A stretch of DNA of 64,000 nucleotides from Agreia sp. PsM10 (GTDB lineage Bacteria; Actinomycetota; Actinomycetes; Actinomycetales; Microbacteriaceae): contig NZ_JARUXC010000001.1 of NCBI RefSeq assembly GCF_030433855.1, forward strand, positions 248,001 to 312,000, read 5' to 3'. A program made the translations under genes and the position numbers. Below are positions 17,503 to 26,080 of the stretch, one piece after another. The notes below the pieces were generated by a model. It did not search any database. It saw nothing but the letters and a program-made list of their open reading frames with translations, and was not told where the DNA came from. The stretch's first letter is position 1, and every line of letters starts with the position of its first letter.

Positions 17503-18532
17503 TTGGCTGGGTATCGTCTGGCTCGTTGTGCTGCTTCTGGCCAACGCGTTCTTCGTCGGCGCCGAGTTCGCCGTCATCTCCGCGCGTCGCTCGCAGATCG
17601 AGCCCCTCGCCGAGCAGGGCAAGGCGAGTGCGAAGACGGCCCTCTGGGCCATGGAGCACGCGACGCTCATGCTGGCCATGTGCCAGCTGGGAATCACGGT
17701 GTGCTCCCTGCTGATCCTCAACGTGTCCGAGCCGGCCATCCATCACCTGCTCGAGATACCGCTGGAGCTCACCGGACTGCCCGAGGAGGTCATCGGCACG
17801 ATCGCGTTCGTCATCGCGCTGCTGGTCGTGTCGTTCCTGCACGTCGTGTTCGGAGAGATGGTTCCCAAGAACCTCTCGTTCTCGCTGCCGGATCGCGCCG
17901 TTCTGCTGCTCGCGCCCCCGCTGGTCTGGCTCGCGCGCGTGTTCAAGTTCGTGATCGTCGCCCTCAACGCGACGGCGAACTCGATTCTGCGGCTGTTCGG
18001 GGTGGAGCCCAAAGACGAGGCGGCCAGCGCGTTCACGCTCGACGAGGTGTCGACGATCGTGTCGCAGTCGACCCGGGAGGGTGTGCTGAGCGACACGACG
18101 GGCGCACTCAACGCGGCCTTCGAGTTCACGTCGAAGACGGTGAAAGACGTCGCCGTGCCGCTGGAATCGCTTGTGAGCCTCTCGGATCACGTGACGCCTG
18201 CGGAGATCGAGCATGCGGTCGCCAAGCACGGCTTCTCCCGCTACATCGTGGTCGACGAGGAGGGCCGCCCCGACGGCTATCTGCACCTCAAAGACGTGAT
18301 CGACCTCGACGAGGACGAGGTCGACCGCCCGGTCCCCGCGAAGCGGATCAGACAGCTGGTGTCGATGTACGACGGCACCGAGCTCGAAGACGCCCTGGCG
18401 AGCATGCGGCGCACGAACGCGCACCTGGCCCGCACGTTCTCCGAGTCGGGGCGAACCACCGGTGTGCTCTTCCTCGAAGACATCATCGAGGAGCTCGTCG
18501 GCGAGGTGCAGGACGCCACCCGGCGCATCTGA
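17495..18532 (+). CDS. hemolysin-family (CNNM/CorC, DUF21-CBS) membrane protein 2
   Basis: 345 residues, paralogue of the preceding gene and overlapping it by 8 bases; GTG start with GGGAGGTG about 8 bases upstream. DUF21 membrane domain (1-185, with [10 protein letters not shown], the conserved turn), followed by two CBS repeats (200-340) ending in [18 protein letters not shown]. It is shorter than the first copy because it lacks the C-terminal CorC domain. The pair may form a hetero-dimeric metal transporter; inferred only from tandem layout. Confidence 0.88.
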   Translation: MADWLGIVWLVVLLLANAFFVGAEFAVISARRSQIEPLAEQGKASAKTALWAMEHATLMLAMCQLGITVCSLLILNVSEPAIHHLLEIPLELTGLPEEVIGTIAFVIALLVVSFLHVVFGEMVPKNLSFSLPDRAVLLLAPPLVWLARVFKFVIVALNATANSILRLFGVEPKDEAASAFTLDEVSTIVSQSTREGVLSDTTGALNAAFEFTSKTVKDVAVPLESLVSLSDHVTPAEIEHAVAKHGFSRYIVVDEEGRPDGYLHLKDVIDLDEDEVDRPVPAKRIRQLVSMYDGTELEDALASMRRTNAHLARTFSESGRTTGVLFLEDIIEELVGEVQDATRRI

Positions 18533-18535
18533 GAA

Positions 18536-18946
18536 CTAGGTCGTCGAGCCGGTCGAGTCGTCGGATGTGCCGGAGTCGTCGTTCGTGCCGGAGTCGTCGT
18601 TCGTGCCTGAGTCGTCGTTCGTGCCTGAGTCGTCGTTCGTGCCTGAGTCGTCGCCCTGCCCGGGGAGGACTCCATCGGGCGGCGCCTGACCCGGAGTGAA
18701 GCCGTCGGGGAACCGTCCGTCCTGCATCTGGCCGGGACCGGCATCGCCCGGCAGGTTCGCGCCCACGGCCATGCCGCCGCCGAACGCGAGCGCGAGGATG
18801 ACGACGCCGCCGGCGACGATCGCCACGATGCGGCCGGTGCGCCGCCGCGGGTGTGCGGGCTCGACGTTCTGTCGTGGGGCCGACTCGACGCTCGGGGAGT
18901 GCGGCGTCGGCTCGACGTTCTGGGGAGAAGGGGTGAAGAGTGTCAT
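18536..18946 (-). CDS. small membrane-anchored protein with acidic NDDSGT repeats
   Basis: 136 residues, family not recognised. Layout: Pro/Glu-rich cytosolic N-terminus (1-37), basic stop-transfer PRRRTGR, one hydrophobic helix IVAIVAGGVVILALAFGGGMAVGA region (about 41-63), then a Gly/Pro/Asp-rich outer segment and four to five tandem six-residue repeats NDDSGT before a Ser/Thr tail. The topology is a type II membrane anchor with a flexible, highly acidic extracellular tail. The repeats correspond to 18-base DNA repeats and are likely length-variable between strains. Convergent with the CNNM gene, stops 3 bases apart. Confidence 0.55.
   Translation of the reverse strand: MTLFTPSPQNVEPTPHSPSVESAPRQNVEPAHPRRRTGRIVAIVAGGVVILALAFGGGMAVGANLPGDAGPGQMQDGRFPDGFTPGQAPPDGVLPGQGDDSGTNDDSGTNDDSGTNDDSGTNDDSGTSDDSTGSTT
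18569..18655. repeat. tandem 18-bp coding repeat
   Basis: Four full copies (18569, 18587, 18605, 18623) and one partial copy of an 18-base unit, the last copies identical, the first two differing by one base. They encode the acidic hexapeptide repeat of the small membrane protein on the minus strand. Confidence 0.85.
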
Positions 18947-18991
18947 GGCAGACAGTGTTCACGCCGACGCTGACCGGCCGGTTCGACCGGA

Positions 18992-19597
18992 CTATGAGTT
19001 GGGTAAGAGCGTCGGCTCGATGCGCCGGAAGCGGGTGGCAGTCAGTCGTTCCGACACCGCGCATGACTTGCTGTCGCGTGCACCGGCGACGCGGAGGGTC
19101 TCCCGCACGGCGGCCTCGCCGAAGGTCGCATCCCGCCCCTTCGCATAGATCGCCCACAGGGGGAGAGGCCCGCACGCCACGAATGCCGACAGGAGGTCCT
19201 CCCGGTTGTCGGCGCGAACGATCACCATGGAGGCCTCGTCGACACGGTCCGTCTGCACCCCGTCGAGGGCTTCGGCCAGCGCCGGGTCGTCGCAGGGGCC
19301 GATGAGCAGGGCGCGGGTGCCACCACCGAGTCCCAGCTTCTCGCGGAGAGTGGGCGGAGGCGTGCTGATGGCTTTCGCCCAGGATGTGGCCGCTCGTGCA
19401 CCGAGATGGAGCGCGACGGATTCGTTCTCATGGCGGAATCGCAGCACCTCGCCGTCGACTTCGAGCTTCTGAATCGCCGCCGTGGCGAAGCGACGACGGA
19501 TCTCGCCCCGGAGGATCAGGTCGCGGGCTTCCAGGAGTGCGGTGACGTCGCCCGTCTCGTCGTCGACCTCGGCGCGCACCCGGGCTTCACGTCCCAT
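18992..19597 (-). CDS. two-domain protein with DUF3052-like C-terminus, in ArsR operon
   Basis: About 201 residues, function unknown. The N-terminal half (1-75) looks like a small beta domain (VRAEVDDETGDVTALLEARDL). The C-terminal half (80-200) resembles DUF3052: KLGLGGGTRALLIGPCDDPAL, an acidic turn, LPLWAIYAKGRD, then VRETLRVAGARDSKSCAVSERLTATRF, which parallels the VREAALAAGLVDxKVCAIDxTWSGLRF block of that family. Start chosen at the second of two ATGs, since GGAG lies 6 bases before it; the first ATG (19603) is adjacent to the GGAG. It overlaps the end of the ArsR gene, so it is the last gene of the VOC-ArsR operon. Confidence 0.6.
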   Translation of the reverse strand: MGREARVRAEVDDETGDVTALLEARDLILRGEIRRRFATAAIQKLEVDGEVLRFRHENESVALHLGARAATSWAKAISTPPPTLREKLGLGGGTRALLIGPCDDPALAEALDGVQTDRVDEASMVIVRADNREDLLSAFVACGPLPLWAIYAKGRDATFGEAAVRETLRVAGARDSKSCAVSERLTATRFRRIEPTLLPNS

Positions 19598-19868
19598 CGG
19601 CATCTCCGAGGGCGGCGACCGCGACTGCGACAGCGGCCAGCCGGGCCGTGTCCGTCGAGTACATCCAGTTCCGTCCTCGCCGATCGAGGATGAGCAGCCC
19701 GGACTTGCGCAGCACCTTCAGATGCTCCGATACCGACGGCAGTGACAGCGTCGAGACCTCCGCGAGATCGCCGGCGGACCGCTCGTCGTGCGCGCACGCT
19801 CGAACGAAGGCGCGCCGGTCGGGATGCGAAAGCGCGCGCAGGGCCTCACTGAGGTCGACCTCGATCAC
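19587..19868 (-). CDS. ArsR-family winged-helix transcriptional regulator
   Basis: 93 residues. Typical ArsR core: LSHPDRRAFVRAC, then the recognition helix region STLSLPSVSEHLKVLRKSGLL, and a wing LDRRGRNWMYSTD. The canonical metal-binding ELCVCDL box is replaced by ERSAGDLAEV, so it is not an arsenic/antimony sensor of that type. GTG start overlaps the stop of the VOC gene (GTGA). A 20-bp palindrome in the promoter ahead of the VOC gene is its probable operator, making the operon self-repressed. Confidence 0.85.
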   Translation of the reverse strand: MIEVDLSEALRALSHPDRRAFVRACAHDERSAGDLAEVSTLSLPSVSEHLKVLRKSGLLILDRRGRNWMYSTDTARLAAVAVAVAALGDADGT

Positions 19869-20200
19869 TTCTGTATCAGCGTCAGCACGTTGCCGGCCGG
19901 ATCTGCCACCTGCGCCTTGCGCACCCATCCGTTGTCTGTGGCGGGCATCACGACAGAGCCACCCGCGGCTGCTGCGTCGAGCAGCGCTGCGTCGAGGTCC
20001 TCGACGACGACCCCGAGTGTCAACGACGACTCGGGTGCCTCGACCAGAGCGCCTCGCAGTGACGGAGTCTCAACCTGTGCATACCCGGGTCCGCGATCCT
20101 CGACCGCCCAGCCGAGCACCTCTCGATAGAAGCTGGAGAGGCCAGCGATGTCTCCGCCCGAGATATCGAAGTGCCCGATGACTCCCTGCGCTGCGCTCAT
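19865..20200 (-). CDS. VOC (glyoxalase/dioxygenase superfamily) protein
   Basis: 111 residues, one vicinal-oxygen-chelate module: HFDISGGDIAGLSSFYREVLGW, a central strand pair, and VADPAGNVLTLIQ. Single-module members act as dimers in antibiotic or electrophile binding or isomerisation; the substrate is not evident. ATG at 20200 follows AGGGAG by 6 bases. It is the first gene of an operon with an ArsR regulator and a DUF3052-like protein, pointing to an inducible response to a small molecule bound by either the VOC or the regulator. Confidence 0.85.
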   Translation of the reverse strand: MSAAQGVIGHFDISGGDIAGLSSFYREVLGWAVEDRGPGYAQVETPSLRGALVEAPESSLTLGVVVEDLDAALLDAAAAGGSVVMPATDNGWVRKAQVADPAGNVLTLIQK

Positions 20201-20237
20201 GCTGTTCTCCCTGTGCTCTAAGTCCTCCACTGCGCCC

Positions 20238-20267
20238 ATATTATTTCGGATAAACCCGAAATGTCAA
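20238..20267 (-). promoter_or_regulatory. VOC-ArsR operon promoter with palindromic operator in the spacer
   Basis: On the minus strand a perfect -35 TTGACA (20262-20267) and a -10 TAATAT (20238-20243) are 18 bases apart. Between them lies the inverted repeat ATTTCGG-N6-CCGAAAT (20243-20262), filling the spacer. A dimeric ArsR bound here would block polymerase directly. The AT-rich palindrome stands out from the GC-rich surroundings. Confidence 0.8.
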
Positions 20268-20287
20268 CAGTGCAGTCGAGGCTGCCG

Positions 20288-21394
20288 CTACTCGGGCCAG
20301 CTGGCGCGGATGTACTGCGACGGCCAGTAGTCGATGGCCACGCCCAGTTCATGAGCCGCTCGCAGGGCGAAGTGCGGATCTCGCAGCATCTCCCGGCCGA
20401 GCATCACCGCGTCGGCCCGACCCTCGTCGACGATGGCGGCCGCCTGCGCCGGGGTGGTGATGAGACCGACGGCGCTCACGGGGACATCTCCGTTGGTCGC
20501 CACGAACTCGGCCAAGGGCACCTGATAGCCGGGGCCGACGGGGATCGTCACTCCCGTGGTGTTGCCGCCGCTCGAGATGTCGAAGACGTCGGCGCCGCTG
20601 TCGCGAGCCCAGGCGGCGACGGCCGACGTCTGCTGCTCGTCCCACCCGTCGAGCGCCCAGTCGGTGGCCGAGAACCTCACGAGGAGGGGCACGTCGTCGC
20701 CCACGGCCTGTCGCACGGCCGAGACGACGCGCAGGAGAAGCCGAGCCCTGTTCTCGAGGCTGCCCCCGTATTCGTCGGTGCGCTCGTTGCTGAGGGGAGA
20801 CAGGAACTGGTGGAGCAGGTACCCGTGCGCCGCGTGGAGTTCGAGCACGTCGAATCCCGCGCCGATCGCGCGGACGGCTGCCGCGACGAAGTCGTCGACG
20901 ACCCCGTCGATGCCTGCAGGATCGAGCTCGACCGGGGCCGCGTAGCCGGGGAATGCGATGGGCGACGGGCCCATGGACTGCCAGCCACCGGCATCCACCG
21001 GCACCGTGCCGCGTTCGCTCGCCCACGGGCGGTACGTCGAGGCCTTTCGACCCGCGTGCGCCAACTGGATGCCGGCCGCGGCGCCCTGGGAGTGCAGGAA
21101 GTCGGTGATGCGCCGGAAGGCCTCGGCCTGCTCGTCGTTCCAGAGACCCAGATCCTGAGGCGAGATGCGCCCCTCGGGACTGACGGCCGTGGCCTCGGTG
21201 ATCACGAGTCCCGCACCGCCCTGCCCGAACGATCCCAGGTGCACGAGGTGCCAGTCGGTGGTCATGCCGTCTTCGGCGTCGGCCGAGTACTGGCACATGG
21301 GTGCCACCCAGATGCGGTTGCGCAGGCTCACGCCGCGGATCGTCAGGGGAGTGAAGAGGGCGGTGCCGGTCATCGTGGTCTCTCTGGTCGTCAT
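20288..21394 (-). CDS. Old Yellow Enzyme-type NADH:flavin oxidoreductase
   Basis: 368 residues, FMN-dependent ene-reductase of the YqjM (thermophilic-like) class. N-terminal LFTPLTIRGVSLRNRIWVAPMCQYSADAEDGMTTDWH carries the diagnostic Cys and Tyr of the YqjM group; active-site HAGRKAS and AAHGYLLHQFLSPLSNERTDEYGGSLENR are both present. It would reduce activated C=C bonds in enones, quinones or xenobiotics with NAD(P)H. It overlaps the upstream HAD gene by 4 bases and probably shares its transcript. The neighbouring VOC-ArsR operon has an independent promoter. Confidence 0.93.
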   Translation of the reverse strand: MTTRETTMTGTALFTPLTIRGVSLRNRIWVAPMCQYSADAEDGMTTDWHLVHLGSFGQGGAGLVITEATAVSPEGRISPQDLGLWNDEQAEAFRRITDFLHSQGAAAGIQLAHAGRKASTYRPWASERGTVPVDAGGWQSMGPSPIAFPGYAAPVELDPAGIDGVVDDFVAAAVRAIGAGFDVLELHAAHGYLLHQFLSPLSNERTDEYGGSLENRARLLLRVVSAVRQAVGDDVPLLVRFSATDWALDGWDEQQTSAVAAWARDSGADVFDISSGGNTTGVTIPVGPGYQVPLAEFVATNGDVPVSAVGLITTPAQAAAIVDEGRADAVMLGREMLRDPHFALRAAHELGVAIDYWPSQYIRASWPE

Positions 21395-22020
21395 GCGGAT
21401 GCGAGCTCGGCCTTCTCGTCGAGGTAGGAGCGCAGGAGCTCGGCCGTGGTGAAGACGTGACCGTCGATGCCGAGAGCGGCGGCTCCGTCGATGTTCACGG
21501 CCTTGTTGTCGATGAAGATCATGTCGCCCGCCTCGATGCCCAGGTCGTCGAGCACGTCTCGATAGATGGCCTGCTCCGGCTTGAGCCTGCCCATCTCAGC
21601 GCTCACGAAGATGCGCTCGAACAGCGATCCCATGGGGCCGTGGCGGAAGTAGCCGCCGAAGTCGAATCCGGCGTTCGAGAGCAGTGCCATGCGGGTGCCG
21701 CCCTCGCGCAGGGCGAGCAGCACGTCGTAGGTGTCCGGGTTGACGCTGAGCCAGCTGCGATGGTCGGCGATCCACAGCTGCTGGATGCGCGACTCGCTGA
21801 AGTCGACGCCGGCGTGCCGCGCGATCTCGAGCCAGTACTGCCGGATGCTCATGGTGCCGGCGTCGAGGGCGTCGCGATTCTTCCAGTAGGGAGGCCAGAA
21901 CGAATCCTCGGGCACCCGGGCTATCGACAGGAGCGCCTGTCGGTCGCTGTCTGACGGCGAGAAGGAGATGACCTCGCCGTAGTCGAAGACCACGACCTTG
22001 CCGGGAATGCTGATGGGCAT
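21391..22020 (-). CDS. HAD-superfamily hydrolase
   Basis: 209 residues. Motif I is atypical: VVFDYGEVISF instead of DxDxT/V, where Tyr-Gly follow the nucleophile Asp, as seen in several HAD-IA proteins written FDYGGV. Motif II LLSNAG, motif III near LKPEQAIYRDVL, and motif IV FIDNKAVNIDGAAALG are present, so the fold is complete. Substrate unknown; the subfamily includes haloacid dehalogenase-like and epoxide hydrolase N-domain relatives. ATG at 22020 has GGAG 5 bases upstream. First gene of the pair with the Old Yellow Enzyme. Confidence 0.82.
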   Translation of the reverse strand: MPISIPGKVVVFDYGEVISFSPSDSDRQALLSIARVPEDSFWPPYWKNRDALDAGTMSIRQYWLEIARHAGVDFSESRIQQLWIADHRSWLSVNPDTYDVLLALREGGTRMALLSNAGFDFGGYFRHGPMGSLFERIFVSAEMGRLKPEQAIYRDVLDDLGIEAGDMIFIDNKAVNIDGAAALGIDGHVFTTAELLRSYLDEKAELASA

Positions 22021-22061
22021 GGAGACTCCACGGATCGTAGAAGCAGGGGGCTCATCCAATC

Positions 22062-22067
22062 TATCGT
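22062..22067 (+). promoter_or_regulatory. -10 box for leaderless NAD(P)HX dehydratase mRNA
   Basis: TATCGT ends 6 bases before the GTG at 22074. Confidence 0.55.
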
Positions 22068-22073
22068 GGAGAG

Positions 22074-22967
22074 GTGAGCGACCAGAGCGAGGACAACGCC
22101 GACGAGGCGAAAGCGGGCCGCGGTCCGACGCACGAGTGGACGGCGGCCGACGCCCGGCGCTATCTGCGGGTGCCGCGAGCGACCGACGACAAGTACAGCC
22201 GAGGCGTGCTCGGAATGCGAACGGGATCGGAGGCCTATCCCGGTGCGGCCGTGCTCGGTGTCGACGCCGCGTCGCGCACCGGTGTCGGCATGCTTCGTTA
22301 CCTGGGTCCCGAGACCCCGACACGACTGGTGCTGCAGCGCAGGCCGGAGGTCGTGACGGCGTCGGGCAGGGTGCAGGCCTGGCTCCTCGGATCGGGCATG
22401 GATGCCGAACAGAGATCGGATGCGCAGACCGCGTCGCTGAGGGACGCCCTGGGGGAGGGCCTGCCGGTGGTTCTCGATGCCGGCGCGCTCGACCTCGTGC
22501 AGGATGCCGGGGCCGACACGGTCATCACACCGCACGCCGGCGAGCTGGCGTCGGTCTGGGCCCGCATCGGTGTCGCTGTCGACAGAACGACGATCGCGGC
22601 GCATCCGGTTCACTGGGCGGTCGAGACCGCGGAGCGATTCGGCGTCACCGTGCTGCTGAAAGGCGCCCGCACCGTCGTCGCCGGCCCATCGACCCCCACG
22701 ATCACCGTGACCGCCTCGTCGAGCTGGGCCGCGACCGCCGGCTCAGGCGACGTTCTCGGCGGAATCCTCGGGGCTCTCCTCGCCACGAACGCCGAGTTCC
22801 TGCCCGACGAGGGTACGGGCATCCTGTCTCGAGTCGCGGCCACGGCCGCGTTCCTGCACCAGGCTGCGGGCGCCCGCGCATCCGGTGGCGGGCCTATCGT
22901 CGCTCTCGACATCGCGGAAGCCGTCGGCAGGACGATCGCCGACCTGCTGGGACAGCAGCCCGACTGA
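22074..22967 (+). CDS. nnrD: ADP-dependent NAD(P)H-hydrate dehydratase
   Basis: Repairs hydrated NADH/NADPH damage products using ADP. 297 residues of ribokinase-like fold: KYSRGVLGMRTGSEAYPGAAVLG (nucleotide/substrate loop), LVLDAGAL equivalent PVVLDAGALDLV, TPHAGELASVW, LLKGARTVVAG and the catalytic GSGDVLGGILGALL. The N-terminal epimerase domain (NnrE) of bifunctional versions is absent, so an epimerase must be encoded elsewhere. Leaderless GTG start set by TATCGT. Divergent from the HAD-OYE pair. Confidence 0.9.
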   Translation: MSDQSEDNADEAKAGRGPTHEWTAADARRYLRVPRATDDKYSRGVLGMRTGSEAYPGAAVLGVDAASRTGVGMLRYLGPETPTRLVLQRRPEVVTASGRVQAWLLGSGMDAEQRSDAQTASLRDALGEGLPVVLDAGALDLVQDAGADTVITPHAGELASVWARIGVAVDRTTIAAHPVHWAVETAERFGVTVLLKGARTVVAGPSTPTITVTASSSWAATAGSGDVLGGILGALLATNAEFLPDEGTGILSRVAATAAFLHQAAGARASGGGPIVALDIAEAVGRTIADLLGQQPD

Positions 22968-22970
22968 CGA

Positions 22971-23675
22971 TCAGCGCGGTGCGACCGCGAGGGTGAAGTC
23001 GATCGAGCCCGCGTCGTCGACCCGGACGAAACCGAGATCGATGGGGGAGATCCCGTAATCGTCGAAGACGACGGGAACGCTTCCGGCGACGACCAGGCGT
23101 CCATTCTCCATTCGCGCGGTCAGATCCACGTGCACGGCGTGACTCACGCCGTGCAGGCTCAGCTCACCCGAAGCCGCAACAACCACGGGCTGGCCGTCGA
23201 GCAGCTCCCCGTCGAGGGCGATGGGCGACGACAGGGTGAACAACGCGGTCGGGTAGTCGGCCGCGTCGAGCGCCGGGCCCCTGAAGTAGGCGTCGCGGGT
23301 CGCGTTGTCTGTCGTGATGCTGGCCACCTCGACGACGATGGTGGCGCTCGTGAGCACGCTGTCGTCGACGGTGGCCGACCCGCTGACATGGTCGGTCGTG
23401 CCCGATACCGTCAACGGAGAGCCGTTGACCACGGCGCCGACCGTGTACCCCGCGCTCGAGCCGTCGGCGATGTCCCAGGCGCCCGAGAGCTCGGCGATGT
23501 CGTCGAAGGCGACCCGGGGCGACACCTCCCGCACCGTGGGCATCACACTGGGAACCTGTGCCGCAGGACTCGACGCCGCACTGCCGTAGATGATGGGCCC
23601 GGCCACGGCGGCCATGGTGCCGACGGCGAGCACCGACGCCGAGACGCCGATCGCGATGCTCACAATTCTCTTCAT
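22971..23675 (-). CDS. YceI-family protein, exported
   Basis: 234 residues. N-terminal signal or anchor MKRIVSIAIGVSASVLAVGTMAAVAG, then a YceI lipocalin-like domain (about 65-230) with WDIADGSSAGYTV, TSATIVVEVASITTDNATRDAYFRGPALDAADYPTALF and the SLHGVSHAVHVDLTA strand. The fold binds isoprenoid-like lipids; in bacteria its role is loosely tied to polyisoprenoid or osmotic/base stress. Start ATG 23675 chosen because it begins the signal sequence; 12 residues of in-frame sequence upstream lack one. Convergent with the dehydratase, 3 bases between stops. Confidence 0.88.
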   Translation of the reverse strand: MKRIVSIAIGVSASVLAVGTMAAVAGPIIYGSAASSPAAQVPSVMPTVREVSPRVAFDDIAELSGAWDIADGSSAGYTVGAVVNGSPLTVSGTTDHVSGSATVDDSVLTSATIVVEVASITTDNATRDAYFRGPALDAADYPTALFTLSSPIALDGELLDGQPVVVAASGELSLHGVSHAVHVDLTARMENGRLVVAGSVPVVFDDYGISPIDLGFVRVDDAGSIDFTLAVAPR

Positions 23676-23793
23676 GGTCCGTCCGGGGTCAGTGGGTGAG
23701 CGACCAGCCAAGCAGGCACAGGTGACTCCTTGCTGGGAGGCTCCGGAGAGCCGCCTGTGTGCCGGTCGCAGGCCCGGTGGAGAACGGTCGGCC

Positions 23794-23799
23794 TAGTAT
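23794..23799 (+). promoter_or_regulatory. -10 box for leaderless GT87 gene
   Basis: TAGTAT ends 7 bases before GTG 23807 and fixes that start. Confidence 0.6.
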
Positions 23800-23806
23800 G
23801 GGCGTC

Positions 23807-25072
23807 GTGCGCATGATGCTGGAGACGACGGTGAGACGACCCGTCGTCCTGTGGTCGGCCTTCCTCCTCGTGCACGCGTGGCTCGGTTTCGTGGGGCTCA
23901 CCCATCCCACGCTGCCCTGGGGCGATGTGACCCTGCAGTACAGGCCGTGGGTGCAGAACGCCCTCGCTGGAGACATCGTCGGAGTCTCCCACCCCTGGGT
24001 GTATCCGCTCGTCGCGCTCGTTCCGATGCTCGCCGCGATGGTGCTCGGACCGGAGCTCTACGGAATCGGATGGCTGCTGGTCGTCGTGGTCACGGATGCC
24101 GTCGTCCTCGCCTTCCTTCTCTCCCGCACGGGTCCGAGCTCACGGCTCCACTCGCCGCGGATCGTGGCCGCCTGGTGGTGGATCGGCTTCCTCCTGCTTC
24201 TCGGGCCAGTCGCTCTCGGGCGCATCGATGTGACGACCGTGGCCATCTCGATCATCGCTCTGCTCGTGGCCCAGCGTCGCCCCGTGGTGGCGGGAGCGCT
24301 GCTCGCCGTCGCCACATGGATCAAGGTGTGGCCGGCGGTCCTCGTGGCCGTGATCGTCGTGGCGGTGCGCGGGCGCGGCCGTGCCGCGCTCGCCTTCGCC
24401 GCGACGGCCGTCGCCATCGGCCTCATCGTGCTCGCCCTCGGCAGCGGGGCGAACAGCCTCGGATTCATCTCACAGCAGTCCTCTCGCGGGCTTCAGATCG
24501 AGGCGCCGATCAGCACGGTCTGGATGTGGATCGCCTTCGTCGACCCGACGGCGGCGGCAGTGCAGTACATTCCTGATATCAACACGTTCCAGGTCGTGGG
24601 ATCGGGTGTCGACCAGGCCAGTGCCCTGATGACCCCGCTCCTCGTCGTCGTCTCGGCGGGGCTTCTTTTTCTCGGGGCGATCGTCAGCCGCAGCGGAGCA
24701 CGGGCCGTGCACCTGCTCGCACCCCTCGGTCTCGCCATCGTCGTGGGCCTGCTCGTCTTCAACAAGGTCGGATCCCCGCAGTTCGTCCTGTGGATCGCCG
24801 CTCCCGTCGTGCTCGGCATCGCGACGCAGGGCAGGAGGTTCCGTGCTCCCGCGATTCTCGCCCTCGGCATCGCCGCCGTCACCCAGCTCATCTATCCGTT
24901 CGGGTACGACGCGCTCCTGGTCCTCGAGCCGGGGATGCTGCTGGTGCTGACCGCACGCAACATCGCGCTCGTCGTGCTGTTCGGCATGGCCGTGCGGATG
25001 GTCTGGCGACTGAGACGCGGATCCAAGCCCCTCATTCCGCTCCGAACCTCACAAGAAAGACAGGTCACCTGA
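23807..25072 (+). CDS. GT87-family (DUF2029) integral membrane mannosyltransferase-like protein
   Basis: 421 residues, strongly hydrophobic with roughly ten membrane helices. The GT-C fold pattern is visible: an acidic first outer loop after helix 1 with [13 protein letters not shown], then alternating helices, and WIKVWPAVL mid-protein, which matches the GT87 family of polyprenyl-phosphate-mannose-dependent transferases. Possible role in lipomannan or cell-wall glycan assembly at the outer face of the membrane. Start GTG 23807 from TAGTAT 7 bases upstream. The stop shares a base with the next start (TGATG). Confidence 0.78.
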   Translation: MRMMLETTVRRPVVLWSAFLLVHAWLGFVGLTHPTLPWGDVTLQYRPWVQNALAGDIVGVSHPWVYPLVALVPMLAAMVLGPELYGIGWLLVVVVTDAVVLAFLLSRTGPSSRLHSPRIVAAWWWIGFLLLLGPVALGRIDVTTVAISIIALLVAQRRPVVAGALLAVATWIKVWPAVLVAVIVVAVRGRGRAALAFAATAVAIGLIVLALGSGANSLGFISQQSSRGLQIEAPISTVWMWIAFVDPTAAAVQYIPDINTFQVVGSGVDQASALMTPLLVVVSAGLLFLGAIVSRSGARAVHLLAPLGLAIVVGLLVFNKVGSPQFVLWIAAPVVLGIATQGRRFRAPAILALGIAAVTQLIYPFGYDALLVLEPGMLLVLTARNIALVVLFGMAVRMVWRLRRGSKPLIPLRTSQERQVT

Positions 25073-25383
25073 TGCTCGTCGCCTTCTCTGTAGCGCCCTC
25101 CGGCTCCGGCAACGAAGACGGTTCGGTGCACGACGCCGTCGCGGCCGCCGTGAAGGTCGTTCGCGACTCGGGCCTGCCGAACCAGACCGATTCGATGTTC
25201 ACGACCATCGAGGGCGACTGGGACGAGGTCTTCGCGGTCGTCAAACAGGCGACGGAGGCCGTGGCCGCGTTCGGCAGCCGGGTCTCGCTCGTGCTGAAGG
25301 CGGATATCCGCCCCGGCTACAGCGGCGAGCTCACGGCCAAGGTGGAACGGCTGGAGGCCGCGCTCGACGACCTCACTCCGTGA
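25072..25383 (+). CDS. thiamine-binding protein (MTH1187/YkoF-like)
   Basis: 103 residues, ferredoxin-like fold with [51 protein letters not shown]. Small soluble thiamine or thiamine-precursor binding proteins of this family are often controlled by TPP riboswitches, but none is seen here. Coupled to the glycosyltransferase by TGATG. The final 11 bases overlap the convergent response regulator. Confidence 0.82.
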   Translation: MLVAFSVAPSGSGNEDGSVHDAVAAAVKVVRDSGLPNQTDSMFTTIEGDWDEVFAVVKQATEAVAAFGSRVSLVLKADIRPGYSGELTAKVERLEAALDDLTP

Positions 25384-26062
25384 GGTCGGTCTCCGAGGTG
25401 CGGTGGAAGTCGACCTGCACGAGGAGCCCGTCCTGGATCGCCCTCTTGCGCAGCGCGACCTTGGTTCCGACATCGATGCCGGCGACCCGGTACTTCTCTC
25501 GGATTCGCTTCAGGTAGGACTTCGCGGTCTCCTCCGAGATGTCGAGGGCCTGCGCCACCTGCTTCACCGGTTCGCCGCCGCCGTAGAGGGCCATGACACG
25601 GCGCTCCTGCGCGGACAGCTTGGGCGCGCCTCCGACCTCGTCGGCCGAGAGCGCGAGGTCGAGTTCGCTCGAGATGAAGGGCTTTCCGGCGTGGGCCGCC
25701 CGGATCGCCTCGACGATCATGCCCGCCTCCTCGCTCTTGACGAGGTAGCCCAGAGCGCCGGCGGCGATGGCCTCCCTGATGACCGCGGGTTCGGAGTAGG
25801 TGCTCATGAGCACGGTCTTCACCCCGGTGGTCTTGAGGGTGCGGAGCTTGACAGAGATCGGCAGCGAGTCCTTGAGGTCGAGATCGAGCAGCACCACGTC
25901 GACGGGGAACTCGGGGTGGGTGAGCAGATCGGGCCAGGTCGTGACGGCGGCCACCATGTCGATGTCGTCCGCCGCGTTGCGGATCCACTCCGTCAGCGCT
26001 CCGAGAAGCATTCGGTGGTCGTCGACGATCGCAAGTCGGATCGGTGCTGCGGAGTCTGTCAC
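25373..26062 (-). CDS. NarL/LuxR-type response regulator
   Basis: 229 residues. Receiver domain (1-125): [14 protein letters not shown] with the acidic pocket, phosphoacceptor Asp in [12 protein letters not shown] near residue 58, STYSEP, and [11 protein letters not shown] with the conserved Lys. C-terminal LuxR helix-turn-helix (150-212): [43 protein letters not shown]. Third gene of an operon with a histidine kinase and a partner membrane protein; 18 bases separate it from the latter. Confidence 0.92.
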   Translation of the reverse strand: MTDSAAPIRLAIVDDHRMLLGALTEWIRNAADDIDMVAAVTTWPDLLTHPEFPVDVVLLDLDLKDSLPISVKLRTLKTTGVKTVLMSTYSEPAVIREAIAAGALGYLVKSEEAGMIVEAIRAAHAGKPFISSELDLALSADEVGGAPKLSAQERRVMALYGGGEPVKQVAQALDISEETAKSYLKRIREKYRVAGIDVGTKVALRKRAIQDGLLVQVDFHRTSETDLTE

Positions 26063-26080
26063 GGTTGTCCTCCCGGCCGC

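Noticed and set aside
18569..18655. CRISPR-like tandem repeats
   Set aside because: Direct 18-bp repeats without spacers, in frame inside a coding sequence.
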